13,510 nt of DNA from an uncultured bacterium (GTDB lineage Bacteria; Bacillota; Clostridia; TANB77; CAG-508), in contig CAJMRU010000013.1 of NCBI GenBank assembly GCA_905215845.1, positions 1 to 13,510 of the forward strand. Reading direction: 5' to 3'. Both the position numbers and the translations under genes were made by a program. Position 1 is the stretch's first letter. Every line of letters begins with the position of its first letter. Under the pieces are notes generated by a model. It was not told where the DNA came from. It made no database searches and was given only the letters and a program-made list of their open reading frames with translations. This document shows positions 5,882-13,207 of this stretch, in pieces.

Positions 5882-6652
5882 TTAAAGAATTGTCAATATT
5901 TCTGGCTCTTTTTCTGTAATTAAAATTGTATTTTCATAATGAGCCGCTAAACTTCCATCTTCTGTTATTATGGTCCAGCCATCATCTAATTCTAATATAT
6001 TAGGCTTTCCTTCTATTACCATTGGTTCTATTGCAAGTGTCATTCCTGGCTCTAGTCTTATTCCTCTACCAGCTTTTCCATAGTTAGGAATTCCTGGATC
6101 TTCGTGCATTTCTCTTCCTATTCCATGTCCTTGAAATTCTCTTACTACTGAATATCCTTGTGAATGAACAAATTCTCCAATTGCATGACATACATCACCA
6201 ATTCTATTTCCTGGTTTAGCAAATTTTATTCCTTCGAAAAATGCTTGTTTTGTAACTTCTACTAGTCTTTTTGCTTCTTTTGAAACATTTCCTACCATAA
6301 AAGTTCTTGCTGCATCTCCGTTAAAACCATTTTTTAAAGCCACTGTGTCAACGCTTACTATGTCTCCATCTTTTATTACTTTATTTTTTGATGGTATTCC
6401 ATGTATTACTTCATCATTTATTGATACACATATAGATGCTGGATATTTAGGAACACCTCTTATTCCTATATCATATCCTTTTTCTGCTGGAATTGCTCCT
6501 AATTTTCTCATTGTTTTTTCTGCAATTTCATCTAATTCTAATGTAGTCATTCCTGGTTTTATTTTTTCTTCTAATTCTTTATATGTTAAAGCTACTACTT
6601 TACAAGCTTCCCTCATTAGTTCAATTTCTTTTTTTGATTTTATTGTTACCAT
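5882..6652 (-). CDS. map: Methionine aminopeptidase, type I
   Basis: This cytoplasmic metalloenzyme removes the initiator methionine from new proteins when the second residue is small. Seen: 256 residues from an ATG at 6652 preceded by AAGGA. The five metal ligands of the family can be placed: Asp102 (in SVDTV), Asp113 (NGDAARTF), His176 (GHGIGREMH), Glu209 (LAIEPM) and Glu240 (AHYENT). The substrate-side His is at 84 (EVIHGIPS). It lacks the N-terminal zinc/SH3 extension of longer MetAPs. The loop before YPASICVS (about residues 57-70) is a few residues longer than in most relatives. It lies 38 bp or more after adk, the usual adk-map-infA order. Confidence 0.97.
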   Translation of the reverse strand: MVTIKSKKEIELMREACKVVALTYKELEEKIKPGMTTLELDEIAEKTMRKLGAIPAEKGYDIGIRGVPKYPASICVSINDEVIHGIPSKNKVIKDGDIVSVDTVALKNGFNGDAARTFMVGNVSKEAKRLVEVTKQAFFEGIKFAKPGNRIGDVCHAIGEFVHSQGYSVVREFQGHGIGREMHEDPGIPNYGKAGRGIRLEPGMTLAIEPMVIEGKPNILELDDGWTIITEDGSLAAHYENTILITEKEPEILTIL

Positions 6653-6690
6653 TTTTAATCCTTCTTTCTAATAAAAATAGAAAAGTTAAT

Positions 6691-7356
6691 TTATTTATTT
6701 TTTAATATATTTACTATATCTTCTGCCACGTCTTTTCCTAATTTATTAACTGATTTACTTACTAATTCAGTTTGTAACTTTCCTGCTTTTGTATAATATT
6801 CTACTAATGGACTTGTTTGGTCTATATAATTTCTAAATCTTGATTTAACTGTTTCAACATTGTCATCTGCTCTTTGAACTAATTCAGCTCCACATTTATC
6901 ACATACATTTTCTTCTTTTGGTGGATTTAATATTAAATTATATACTGTTTTACATTCTTGATTAGAGCATACTCTTCTATTTACTATTCTTTCTATTATT
7001 TCTTCTTCTGGTGTTTCTAAGTTTATAACTATATCAACTTCTTTTCCTTCTTGTTTTAATATTTCGTCTAGTGCTTCTGCTTGTTTAACTGTTCTTGGAA
7101 ATCCATCCAATATAATTCCCTTTTGCACATCATCTTGCTTTAATCTATCTTTTACTATATCAATTGTTACTTCATCTGGTACTAAATTTCCTTTTGATAT
7201 ATATTCATTTGCTAATTTTCCTAATTCTGTTTGCTCTTTTATATTTTTTCTAAATATATCTCCTGTTGATACTTGTGGAATATCTAATTTTTCTGATAAT
7301 ATTCCTGCAACTGTTCCTTTACCAGTTCCTGGAGCTCCTAACATAATTATTGTCAT
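6691..7356 (-). CDS. adk: Adenylate kinase (zinc-type LID)
   Basis: Adk interconverts ATP + AMP and 2 ADP. Seen: the start at 7356 gives MTIIMLGAPGTGKGT, placing the P-loop at residues 7-15 as in the family; AAAGGAAG lies about eight bases upstream. An ATG at 7389 would add 11 residues (MSKTKVKEVLY); it has an AAAAGG site too, so it cannot be excluded. Length is 221 residues. Other motifs are STGDIFR (AMP binding), GFPRT near 85-89, and a LID domain with Cys130, Cys135, Cys152 and Cys155, which in Gram-positive Adks hold a zinc ion. The first Cys pair is spaced C-x4-C. The gene follows secY after a 321-bp gap with a terminator-like hairpin and its own promoter. Confidence 0.96.
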   Translation of the reverse strand: MTIIMLGAPGTGKGTVAGILSEKLDIPQVSTGDIFRKNIKEQTELGKLANEYISKGNLVPDEVTIDIVKDRLKQDDVQKGIILDGFPRTVKQAEALDEILKQEGKEVDIVINLETPEEEIIERIVNRRVCSNQECKTVYNLILNPPKEENVCDKCGAELVQRADDNVETVKSRFRNYIDQTSPLVEYYTKAGKLQTELVSKSVNKLGKDVAEDIVNILKNK

Positions 7357-7427
7357 ATATAACACTTCCTTTACTTTTGTTTTAGACATAATAGCCTTTT
7401 CAATATATATTAATAATTTTTTATTAT

Positions 7428-7456
7428 AGTATACATTGAAAAAATTATTATCGCAA
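7428..7456 (-). promoter_or_regulatory. Sigma-A-type promoter upstream of adk
   Basis: On the minus strand TTGCGA (7456-7451) is followed by exactly 17 bases and TATACT (7433-7428): four of six and five of six consensus matches. The start point would be near 7421, about 30 to 65 bp before the two possible adk starts. Together with the hairpin after secY it suggests adk and the genes behind it can be transcribed separately from the spc genes. The rest of the secY-adk gap (about 7457-7590) is AT-rich and shows nothing else I can name. Confidence 0.55.
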
Positions 7457-7590
7457 GTTTCTTGTAATTTTTTTATATTTTTACATTGTAAATTTTCAAA
7501 CTAATTTTATTTGTAAATTTAATTATTTCTATTTTCGATCCTAAATTACTTCTAAATTATTTAAATTTTTTCTATTTATTTTAAATTCAT

Positions 7591-7615
7591 GATTTTTGTC
7601 TCCGACCCCAAAATC
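7591..7615 (-). repeat. GC-rich hairpin in the secY-adk gap, partial copy of its neighbour
   Basis: On the minus strand GATTTT pairs with AAAATC and encloses GTC-GGA-GAC. It begins GATTTTGGGG, the same ten bases that begin the hairpin region at 7636-7670, so the two form a near-tandem repeat about 50 bp apart. The run of G residues is unusual in such AT-rich surroundings. It may be a REP-like palindromic element or half of a double terminator. Confidence 0.4.
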
Positions 7616-7622
7616 ATCAGCT

Positions 7623-7660
7623 AAAAAATCTTTTAGGGGAAAGAGTTTTCCTCTGTCCCC
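7623..7660 (-). terminator. Probable intrinsic terminator or attenuator after secY
   Basis: In the minus-strand RNA GGGGA pairs with TCCCC, then a C-T mismatch, then AGAG with CTCT around a GAAAA loop. The flanking TTTT and AAAA extend the stem, and a GATTTTTT tract follows. It starts 17 bases after the secY stop codon. Hairpin plus T-tract fits an intrinsic terminator, perhaps a partial one, since adk has its own promoter downstream. The GGGGACAG...TCCCC sequence also resembles REP-type palindromes, so a mobile origin is possible. Confidence 0.6.
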
Positions 7661-7677
7661 AAAATCTTTTACTTAAT

Positions 7678-9000
7678 TTATTTTTCCAAAAATCCTTTAT
7701 AATGTCTCATTGCTAAGAATGATTCTAATTGTTGAACTGTTTCTAATGCAACTCCTACAACGATTAAGATTGATGTTCCTCCAAATGCGATATTTAGATT
7801 TGTAAATCTTAATAACATTGGTAAGATTGCTATTACTGCTAAAAATAGTCCTCCAAAGAATGTTAATTTTGAAATTATTGATGATAAGTATTCTGTTGTT
7901 GGTTTTCCTGCTCTTATTCCAGGTATGAATCCACCATTTTTCTTAATATTATTTGATACTTCTGCAGGATTAAATGTTGCATAAGTATAGAAGAATGTGA
8001 ATCCTAATATTAATAGTAAATATACTATCGCATTACCTATTGTATATCCAATTGGTACATTTGTTGTAGATGTAGCAATTGAAAATTTATATAGTCCTGC
8101 TAAAAATCCTGTTTGATTTGCTATGTCTTTTACAAATATTTGTATAATCATAGCTGGGAATGTCATAAATGATGAAGCAAAAATTACTGGCATAACTCCT
8201 GCCATTGCAAGTTTTAATGGTATATGTGTATTTTGTGCTCCTACCATTTTTCTTCCAACAACTCTTTTTGAGTATTGAACTGGTACTCTTCTTTCAGCTT
8301 GTTGTACAAATACAACTCCTGCTATTAATATTATAGCTCCTATTATCATTCCTAAAGCTGTTAACAATCCTACAGTACTAAATCCTGTTTCAGGCATTAT
8401 TAATCCCCAAATTGTTGTAACAGCACTTGGTAGTTTTGAAACTATACCAACAAATATTAATAGTGAAATACCATTTCCTACTCCTTTGCTTGTGATTTGT
8501 TCTCCTAACCACATTAATATTGATGTTCCTGCAACAAGTCCTATTACTACTAATGCTCCTGTTAAGAAACTATTATCAACAAATATTCCTGTTGATCTGT
8601 ATGAGAAGTAGATTCCAATAGATTCAACTAATGCTAATACTATTGTTAAGATTTTTGTATATTTATTTATTTTTTGTTTTCCTACTTCTCCACCTTCTTT
8701 AGCTAATCTTTCTAAAGATGGAATTATAAATGTTAATAATTGAATAACTATTGAAGCTGTAATATATGGACTGATTGACATTGCAAAAACAGAGAATCTT
8801 GAGAAGGCTCCTCCAGAAATTATATCAATTAATCCTGCAATGCCTTCTGTATTTCCCATTGCTTCGTTTAAAGCTATACTATCTACACCAGGTACTGTTA
8901 TATAGCATCCTAGTCTAAATACAACTATTAATAATAATGTATATAATAGTCTTTTTCTTACATCAGGTGTCTTTAATGCGTTTTTTAATGTTTTAAACAA
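7678..9000 (-). CDS. secY: Preprotein translocase subunit SecY
   Basis: SecY forms the membrane channel through which SecA and ribosomes push secreted and membrane proteins. Seen: 440 residues with about ten hydrophobic segments. Signatures include GEQITSKGVGNGISLLIF at 166-183, FVQQAERRVPVQY in the cytosolic loop, and GFIPGIRAGKPTTEYL before the seventh or eighth segment. The start is a TTG at 9000 (M-FKTLKNALKTPDVRKR), directly adjoining the TAA of rplO at 9003-9001. The binding site GAGGTGA lies inside the end of rplO, which suggests translational coupling. The N-terminal amphipathic stretch matches Clostridial SecY, supporting this start. Placement after rplO is the standard spc order. 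Confidence 0.98.
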   Translation of the reverse strand: MFKTLKNALKTPDVRKRLLYTLLLIVVFRLGCYITVPGVDSIALNEAMGNTEGIAGLIDIISGGAFSRFSVFAMSISPYITASIVIQLLTFIIPSLERLAKEGGEVGKQKINKYTKILTIVLALVESIGIYFSYRSTGIFVDNSFLTGALVVIGLVAGTSILMWLGEQITSKGVGNGISLLIFVGIVSKLPSAVTTIWGLIMPETGFSTVGLLTALGMIIGAIILIAGVVFVQQAERRVPVQYSKRVVGRKMVGAQNTHIPLKLAMAGVMPVIFASSFMTFPAMIIQIFVKDIANQTGFLAGLYKFSIATSTTNVPIGYTIGNAIVYLLLILGFTFFYTYATFNPAEVSNNIKKNGGFIPGIRAGKPTTEYLSSIISKLTFFGGLFLAVIAILPMLLRFTNLNIAFGGTSILIVVGVALETVQQLESFLAMRHYKGFLEK

Positions 9001-9435
9001 TTAAATCACCTCTGCCTTTCCACCTAAAGCTTCTATTTCTTCTTTTGCCTTAGCTGTAAATCTTGTAGCTTTAACATTTAATTTTTTCTCTAATTTTCCT
9101 GTTGCTAAAATTACTATACCATCATTAATTTTCCCAATTATTCCTTCTTCTAATAGAGTTTCAGCTGTAACATCTGTTGCTTTTGATTTATTTAACATTT
9201 TTAATGTTACTTCTGTATATGTTTTAGCGTGAATATTTGTAAATCCTCTTTTTGGTAATCTTCTATATAATGGTGTTTGTCCACCTTCAAATCCTCTTCT
9301 TACTCCACCACCAGATCTAGCTTTTTGACCTTTATGTCCTCTACCTGATGTTTTTCCATTACCTGAACTCATTCCACGACCTACTCTATTTCTTTTTACA
9401 CTTTCTACGGCTGGTTTTAATTCGCTTAGTTTCAT
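9001..9435 (-). CDS. rplO: Large-subunit ribosomal protein uL15
   Basis: uL15 binds 23S rRNA late in 50S assembly. Seen: 144 residues from an ATG at 9435 with AAGGAGGTG ten bases upstream. The first half is the Gly- and Arg-rich extension (GRGMSSGNGKTSGRGHKGQK, then GFEGGQTPLYRRLPKRGF). The globular second half ends in EEIEALGGKAEVI. Length is normal. It follows rpsE after only 39 bp, which leaves no room for rpmD (L30), the gene normally found between them, and it abuts secY with no gap. Confidence 0.99.
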   Translation of the reverse strand: MKLSELKPAVESVKRNRVGRGMSSGNGKTSGRGHKGQKARSGGGVRRGFEGGQTPLYRRLPKRGFTNIHAKTYTEVTLKMLNKSKATDVTAETLLEEGIIGKINDGIVILATGKLEKKLNVKATRFTAKAKEEIEALGGKAEVI

Positions 9436-9474
9436 TTTCGGTTAGCACCTCCTTAATTTAATTGTCTAATTCTA

Positions 9475-9963
9475 TTATAAAATTTCTTCTACTTTTTTAC
9501 CTCTTTTTTTAGCTACTTGTTCAATTGTTTGCATAGATTGTAAACCTTTTATTGTAGCATAAACAACGTTTCTTGGATTGTTTGTTCCAATAACTTTTGT
9601 TCTTATATTTTTGTAACCTGCAAGTTCTAATACTGGTCTAACACTTCCTCCTGCTATAACTCCAGTACCAACTTCAGCTGGTTTTAACATTACTTTTGCA
9701 CTACCAAATGTTCCTATATATTCATGAGGTACTGTTGTATTAACTATTGGTACTTCAACTAAATTCTTTTTAGCTTCTTGAATAGCTTTTTTTATAGCAT
9801 CTGGAACTTCTGATGCTTTACCATTTCCAACACCTACATGTCCGTTTTCATCACCAACAACTACTACTGCACTAAATCTAAAAGTTCTACCACCTTTAAC
9901 AACTTTTGCAACTCTGTTGATAGCAACTACTTTTTCTTTTAATTCGTTATTTCTTTCTTCCAT
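9475..9963 (-). CDS. rpsE: Small-subunit ribosomal protein uS5
   Basis: uS5 lies on the solvent side of the 30S subunit near the mRNA entry and affects decoding accuracy. Seen: 162 residues from an ATG at 9963 with AAAGGAGGG upstream. The S5 double-stranded RNA-binding domain spans about residues 10-75 (INRVAKVVKGGRTFRFSA, then GHVGVGNGKASEVPDAIKKA). The C-terminal domain contains GTGVIAGGSVRPVLELAG and NPRNVVYATIKGL. Length is normal. It lies 69 bp after rplR and 39 bp before rplO. Confidence 0.99.
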   Translation of the reverse strand: MEERNNELKEKVVAINRVAKVVKGGRTFRFSAVVVVGDENGHVGVGNGKASEVPDAIKKAIQEAKKNLVEVPIVNTTVPHEYIGTFGSAKVMLKPAEVGTGVIAGGSVRPVLELAGYKNIRTKVIGTNNPRNVVYATIKGLQSMQTIEQVAKKRGKKVEEIL

Positions 9964-10032
9964 CGTTTAGTTTTTCCCTCCTTTAACTAATGTAAATAAA
10001 CTTATATTAATTATATTTTTTGCAAATCCTTA

Positions 10033-10392
10033 TTAGAATTTTAATCCGCCTTCTCTTGCAGCTTCAGCTAATTCTTTAACTACTCCATGATAAATATATC
10101 CACCACGGTCAAAAACTACTGTTTCAATATTTTTTTCTGCAGCTCTTTTTGCAATTAAAGTTCCAACTTCTTTAGCTGCTTCTTTGTTTGCATATTTTAC
10201 TTTTATTTCTTTATCTAATGTTGAGGCTTGTGCTAAAGTTTTTCCTGCAACATCATCGATTATTTGTACATATAAGTTTGTATTACTTCTATAAACACAT
10301 AATCTTGGTCTTTCTGCTGTTCCAGATATTTTTCTTCTTACACGGATATGTCTTCTTGTTCTTTCCATTTTTCTATCTGTTTTCTTTACCAT
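10033..10392 (-). CDS. rplR: Large-subunit ribosomal protein uL18
   Basis: uL18 binds 5S rRNA together with uL5 and helps dock it onto the 50S subunit. Seen: 119 residues from an ATG at 10392 with AAAGGAG upstream. Family hallmarks are RHIRVRRKISGTAERPRLCV near residues 14-33, the Ala-rich helices, and the C-terminus FDRGGYIYHG followed by AAREGGLKF. Length is normal. The 175-bp gap separating it from rplF is unusually long for this cluster and holds a strong candidate RNA structure (10462-10538). Confidence 0.99.
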   Translation of the reverse strand: MVKKTDRKMERTRRHIRVRRKISGTAERPRLCVYRSNTNLYVQIIDDVAGKTLAQASTLDKEIKVKYANKEAAKEVGTLIAKRAAEKNIETVVFDRGGYIYHGVVKELAEAAREGGLKF

Positions 10393-10461
10393 TTCTATTC
10401 TCCTTTCTATAAATTCGAATCGTTATTTTCATTTTTTATTTTAATTAAATTCTGTATATTG

Positions 10462-10538
10462 TGCATTTCAAAAGACCTAAGCAGGCTTATGGCATACATT
10501 GGTATGCTTTAGTCTGATTAAAACATTGAAAAAGTGCA
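10462..10538 (-). promoter_or_regulatory. Candidate structured leader between rplF and rplR with two competing folds
   Basis: Minus-strand RNA. Outer helix: TGCA and TTTCAA (10538-10535, 10531-10526) pair with TTGAAA and TGCA (10471-10462), with a three-base bulge. Inside, fold A is a long stem, AGACTAAAGCA (10515-10505) with TGCTTAGGTCT (10483-10473): nine Watson-Crick pairs, one G-U and one A-A mismatch, with a 21-base loop. Fold B keeps the lower stem but replaces the top with GCATAC-CAAT-GTATGC (10507-10502 with 10497-10492), a 6-bp hairpin. A and B share bases 10505-10507 and exclude each other. The G-U pair works only on this strand. There is no T-tract and no good promoter. I infer a regulatory leader or processing site ahead of rplR; ligand unknown. 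Confidence 0.5.
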
Positions 10539-10567
10539 ACAAAATGCCGAATTTCATTAAAATTGAT

Positions 10568-11104
10568 TTATTTACCAGTTTTACCTTCTTTTCTTCTAAT
10601 AACCTCATCAGCATATTTGATACCTTTACCTCTATATACTTCTGGTGGTCTTTTAGTTCTTATAACTGCTGCTGTTTGACCAACTAATTCTTTGTCAATA
10701 CCTTTTACTATAATTGTGTTTGCATTTGGTACATCAAAAGTAATTCCTTCTGGTGCTTCGAATATTACTGGATGTGAATATCCTAATGTTAAGTTTAAGT
10801 TGTTTCCTTGTTTTGCAACTCTGTAACCAACACCATTTATTTGTAATTCTTTACTATATGTTTCAGTAACACCAATTATCATATTGTTTATTAGAGTTCT
10901 TGTTAAACCATGTAAACTTCTGTTTTGAGGTTCATCATTTTTTCTAATAACTGTAATTGTATTATCAGCCATTTCTAAAGTTATATTTTTATGTATTTCT
11001 CTTTCTAATGTTCCTTTAGGTCCTGTTACAGTAACTTTTTGTCCGTCAATTTTAACTGTAACTTCAGCTGGTACTGTAATTGGTTTATTTCCTATTCTTG
11101 ACAT
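10568..11104 (-). CDS. rplF: Large-subunit ribosomal protein uL6
   Basis: uL6 sits near the GTPase-associated centre and the sarcin-ricin loop of the 50S subunit. Seen: 178 residues from an ATG at 11104 with AAGGAGGG upstream. It begins MSRIGNKPITVPAEVTVKID, contains the two repeated alpha/beta domains (about 1-80 and 82-178), and ends with the L6 signature PPEVYRGKGIKYADEVIRRK. Length is normal. It lies 26 bp after rpsH. Downstream there is a 175-bp non-coding gap before rplR, where the usual distance would be a few tens of bases. Confidence 0.99.
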   Translation of the reverse strand: MSRIGNKPITVPAEVTVKIDGQKVTVTGPKGTLEREIHKNITLEMADNTITVIRKNDEPQNRSLHGLTRTLINNMIIGVTETYSKELQINGVGYRVAKQGNNLNLTLGYSHPVIFEAPEGITFDVPNANTIIVKGIDKELVGQTAAVIRTKRPPEVYRGKGIKYADEVIRRKEGKTGK

Positions 11105-11130
11105 TTTTAAATTCCCTCCTTCTTTTTTTA

Positions 11131-11529
11131 TTACCAGATATATGCTAATACTTCTCCACCGATTCCTAATTCTCTTGCTTCTTTATCTGTTTTTAATCCT
11201 TTAGATGTAGAAATTATAGCTATTCCTAATCCATTAAGAACTTTTGGTAATTCTTCTTTAGAAGCATATACTCTTAATCCTGGTTTACTAATTCTTTTTA
11301 ATCCGTCGATTACTCTTGTTCCTTTTTCGTCATATTTTAATGTTACTCTTATAATTCCTTGAGCATCATCTTTTATTTCTTCGAAAGATTTTATATATCC
11401 TTCTCTAAATAATATTTCAGCTATACCTAATTTCATTTTTGATGATGGTATATCAACTGTTTTATGTTTTGAACTATTTGCATTTCTTATTCTTGTTAAC
11501 ATATCTGCAATTGGATCTGTAATGTTCAT
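11131..11529 (-). CDS. rpsH: Small-subunit ribosomal protein uS8
   Basis: uS8 is a primary binder of 16S rRNA helix 21 and in E. coli represses the spc operon by binding its mRNA. Seen: 132 residues from an ATG at 11529 with AAGGAGGG upstream. It begins MNITDPIADMLTRIRNANSS and ends with GIAIISTSKGLKTDKEA, then GIGGEVLAYIW, where the STSKG loop contacts RNA. Length is normal. It lies 92 bp after rpsZ in an AT-rich gap without clear structure. Confidence 0.99.
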   Translation of the reverse strand: MNITDPIADMLTRIRNANSSKHKTVDIPSSKMKLGIAEILFREGYIKSFEEIKDDAQGIIRVTLKYDEKGTRVIDGLKRISKPGLRVYASKEELPKVLNGLGIAIISTSKGLKTDKEARELGIGGEVLAYIW

Positions 11530-11621
11530 TTATTACTTCCCTCCTTCTTCTTTTTTGTATGTCTTAGATAAATCTTGTTATTTCATCTAATATATTCTAA
11601 TTTATAATAATTTATTTAATT

Positions 11622-11807
11622 TTACCAGCTTGCTTTTTTAACTCCTGGTATTTCTCCTTTATGTGCCAATTCTCTAAAACAAACTCTGCATATTCCATAT
11701 TTTCTTATATATGCATGTGGTCTTCCACATAATTTACATCTATTATATTCTCTAGTTTTATATTTTTGTGGTCTAGCTTGTTTTATCTTCATAGATTTCT
11801 TAGCCAT
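11622..11807 (-). CDS. rpsZ: Small-subunit ribosomal protein uS14, zinc type Z
   Basis: uS14 is in the head of the 30S subunit. Seen: 61 residues from an ATG at 11807 with AAGGAG upstream. Cys24, Cys27, Cys40 and Cys43 in two C-x2-C pairs (RCKLCGR and GICRVCF) define the short zinc-binding form found in Firmicutes. The longer zinc-free paralogue of about 89 residues is not in this window. The protein ends GEIPGVKKASW as in the family. It follows rplE after 42 bp. Confidence 0.99.
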   Translation of the reverse strand: MAKKSMKIKQARPQKYKTREYNRCKLCGRPHAYIRKYGICRVCFRELAHKGEIPGVKKASW

Positions 11808-11849
11808 ATTTTTATTATCTCCTTCCTCAAAAATCTTTACCGTTTAAAG

Positions 11850-12389
11850 TTAAGCTTTGAAAGGCATTCCCATTAATTTTAGTAACTCTTTAGCTTCTTC
11901 ATCTGATTCAGCTGTTGTTACAAATATAATATCCATACCTCTTAATTTATCAACTTTATCATATTCGATTTCAGGGAATATTAATTGTTCTTTTATACCC
12001 ATAGCATAGTTTCCTCTACCATCAAAAGAATTTGCTGATACTCCTCTAAAATCTCTAACTCTTGGAAGTGCTACATTAAATAGTTTGTAAGCAAAATCAT
12101 ACATCTTATCTGCTCTTAATGTTACTTTACAACCTACATTAACACCTTCTCTTAATTTGAATGCTGCTATTGATTTTTTAGCTTTTGTTACTATTGGTTT
12201 TTGACCTGTAATTTGTACTAAATCATTCATAGCATTTTCTAATGATTTAGGATTTTCTTTTACATCTCCTAAACCTATATTTATAACTATTTTATCAAGC
12301 TTTGGAACTTGCATAACAGATTTATATCCGAATTTTTTCATTAATGCTGGGATTACTTCTTTTTCATATTGTTCTCTTAATTTTTCCAT
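11850..12389 (-). CDS. rplE: Large-subunit ribosomal protein uL5
   Basis: uL5 binds 5S rRNA and forms a bridge to the 30S head near P-site tRNA. Seen: 179 residues from an ATG at 12389 with AAAGGAGG eleven bases upstream. Hallmarks are VPKLDKIVINIGLGD near 28-42, the ITGQKPIVTKAKKSIAAFKL segment near 75-94, REGVNVGCKVTLR, and the C-terminal FPEIEYDKVDKLRGMDIIFV. Length is normal. It follows rplX after 19 bp. Confidence 0.99.
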   Translation of the reverse strand: MEKLREQYEKEVIPALMKKFGYKSVMQVPKLDKIVINIGLGDVKENPKSLENAMNDLVQITGQKPIVTKAKKSIAAFKLREGVNVGCKVTLRADKMYDFAYKLFNVALPRVRDFRGVSANSFDGRGNYAMGIKEQLIFPEIEYDKVDKLRGMDIIFVTTAESDEEAKELLKLMGMPFKA

Positions 12390-12408
12390 TTATCTTAATC
12401 CTCCTTTC

Positions 12409-12717
12409 TTATTTTAATTCTGCTCCGCATTTTTTACAAATACGAACTTTTTTATCTTTATCTTCTTTATATCCTATTTTTGTAGCTTTTCCACATTTTG
12501 AGCAAACTACATTTACTTTTGATGATGGAATAGCACATTCTACTGGTATAATTCCGCTTTCATCTCCTTGTTTTCTAGCTTTAACGTGTTTTTTTCTAAC
12601 ATTAACGCCTTTAACGATGATTTTATCAGCTTTTGGAATTACTTCTAATACTTCTCCAGTTTTACCCTTATCGTTTCCAGATAAAACTTGAACGTTATCA
12701 CCTTTTTTTATTCTCAT
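12409..12717 (-). CDS. rplX: Large-subunit ribosomal protein uL24, zinc-ribbon form
   Basis: uL24 initiates 50S assembly and lies near the tunnel exit. Seen: the ATG at 12717 (MRIKKGDNVQVLSG) follows AAAGGAGG by nine bases and gives 102 residues, the family length; an upstream in-frame TTG at 12768 would add 17 basic residues and contain the binding site, so I reject it. The KOW motif is at about residues 4-30. Cys72, Cys75, Cys94 and Cys97 (VVCSKCGK and RICKKCGA) form the zinc ribbon of the C+ type. It lies 79 bp after rplN. Confidence 0.98.
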   Translation of the reverse strand: MRIKKGDNVQVLSGNDKGKTGEVLEVIPKADKIIVKGVNVRKKHVKARKQGDESGIIPVECAIPSSKVNVVCSKCGKATKIGYKEDKDKKVRICKKCGAELK

Positions 12718-12796
12718 TAGAGATTGCCTCCTTTTCTTAATTTTCCGAAATATTTTCACTATTTCCAATTTTTTAAAATATTTTAAAGTTAATATC

Positions 12797-13165
12797 TTAT
12801 AATACTTCTGGAGCTAATGAAAGTATTTTCATGTAGTCTTTTTCTCTTAATTCTCTTGCAACTGGTCCAAAGATACGAGTTCCTTTTGGAGTTCCATCTT
12901 CTTTTATTATTACAGCTGCATTTTCATCAAATTTTATATATGAACCATCTGCTCTTCTTAGACCTTTTTTAGATCTAACAACAACAGCTTTTACAACATC
13001 ACCTTTTTTAACAACGCCTCCTGGTGTTGCTGATTTAACAGAAGCAACTATTACATCTCCGATGTTACATGTTTTTCTAAAAGAACCACCTAAACATCTA
13101 ATACACATAATTTCTTTTGCACCTGTGTTATCTGCTACTTTTAATCTTGTTTGTTGTTGTATCAT
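12797..13165 (-). CDS. rplN: Large-subunit ribosomal protein uL14
   Basis: uL14 lies at the subunit interface, forms bridges to 16S rRNA, and is the docking site of the silencing factor RsfS in many bacteria. Seen: 122 residues from an ATG at 13165 with GGGAGG upstream. It begins MIQQQTRLKVADNTGAKEIM, has the central GGVVKKGDVVKAVVVRSKKG signature, and ends IFGPVARELR then KILSLAPEVL. Length is exactly typical. It follows rpsQ after 42 bp. Confidence 0.99.
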   Translation of the reverse strand: MIQQQTRLKVADNTGAKEIMCIRCLGGSFRKTCNIGDVIVASVKSATPGGVVKKGDVVKAVVVRSKKGLRRADGSYIKFDENAAVIIKEDGTPKGTRIFGPVARELREKDYMKILSLAPEVL

Positions 13166-13207
13166 TTTTTGGTTCCTCCCTTCTTATCTTTTCATTTATT
13201 TATTATC

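Noticed and set aside
7357..7389. Longer adk start at 7389
   Set aside because: It adds 11 residues before the canonical N-terminus. It does have an AAAAGG site, so the choice of 7356 rests mainly on family length.
6345..12691. Other plus-strand frames of 60-115 codons opposite map, rplR, rplE and rplX
   Set aside because: All lie antisense to conserved genes, with no ribosome binding site of the local type and no domain.
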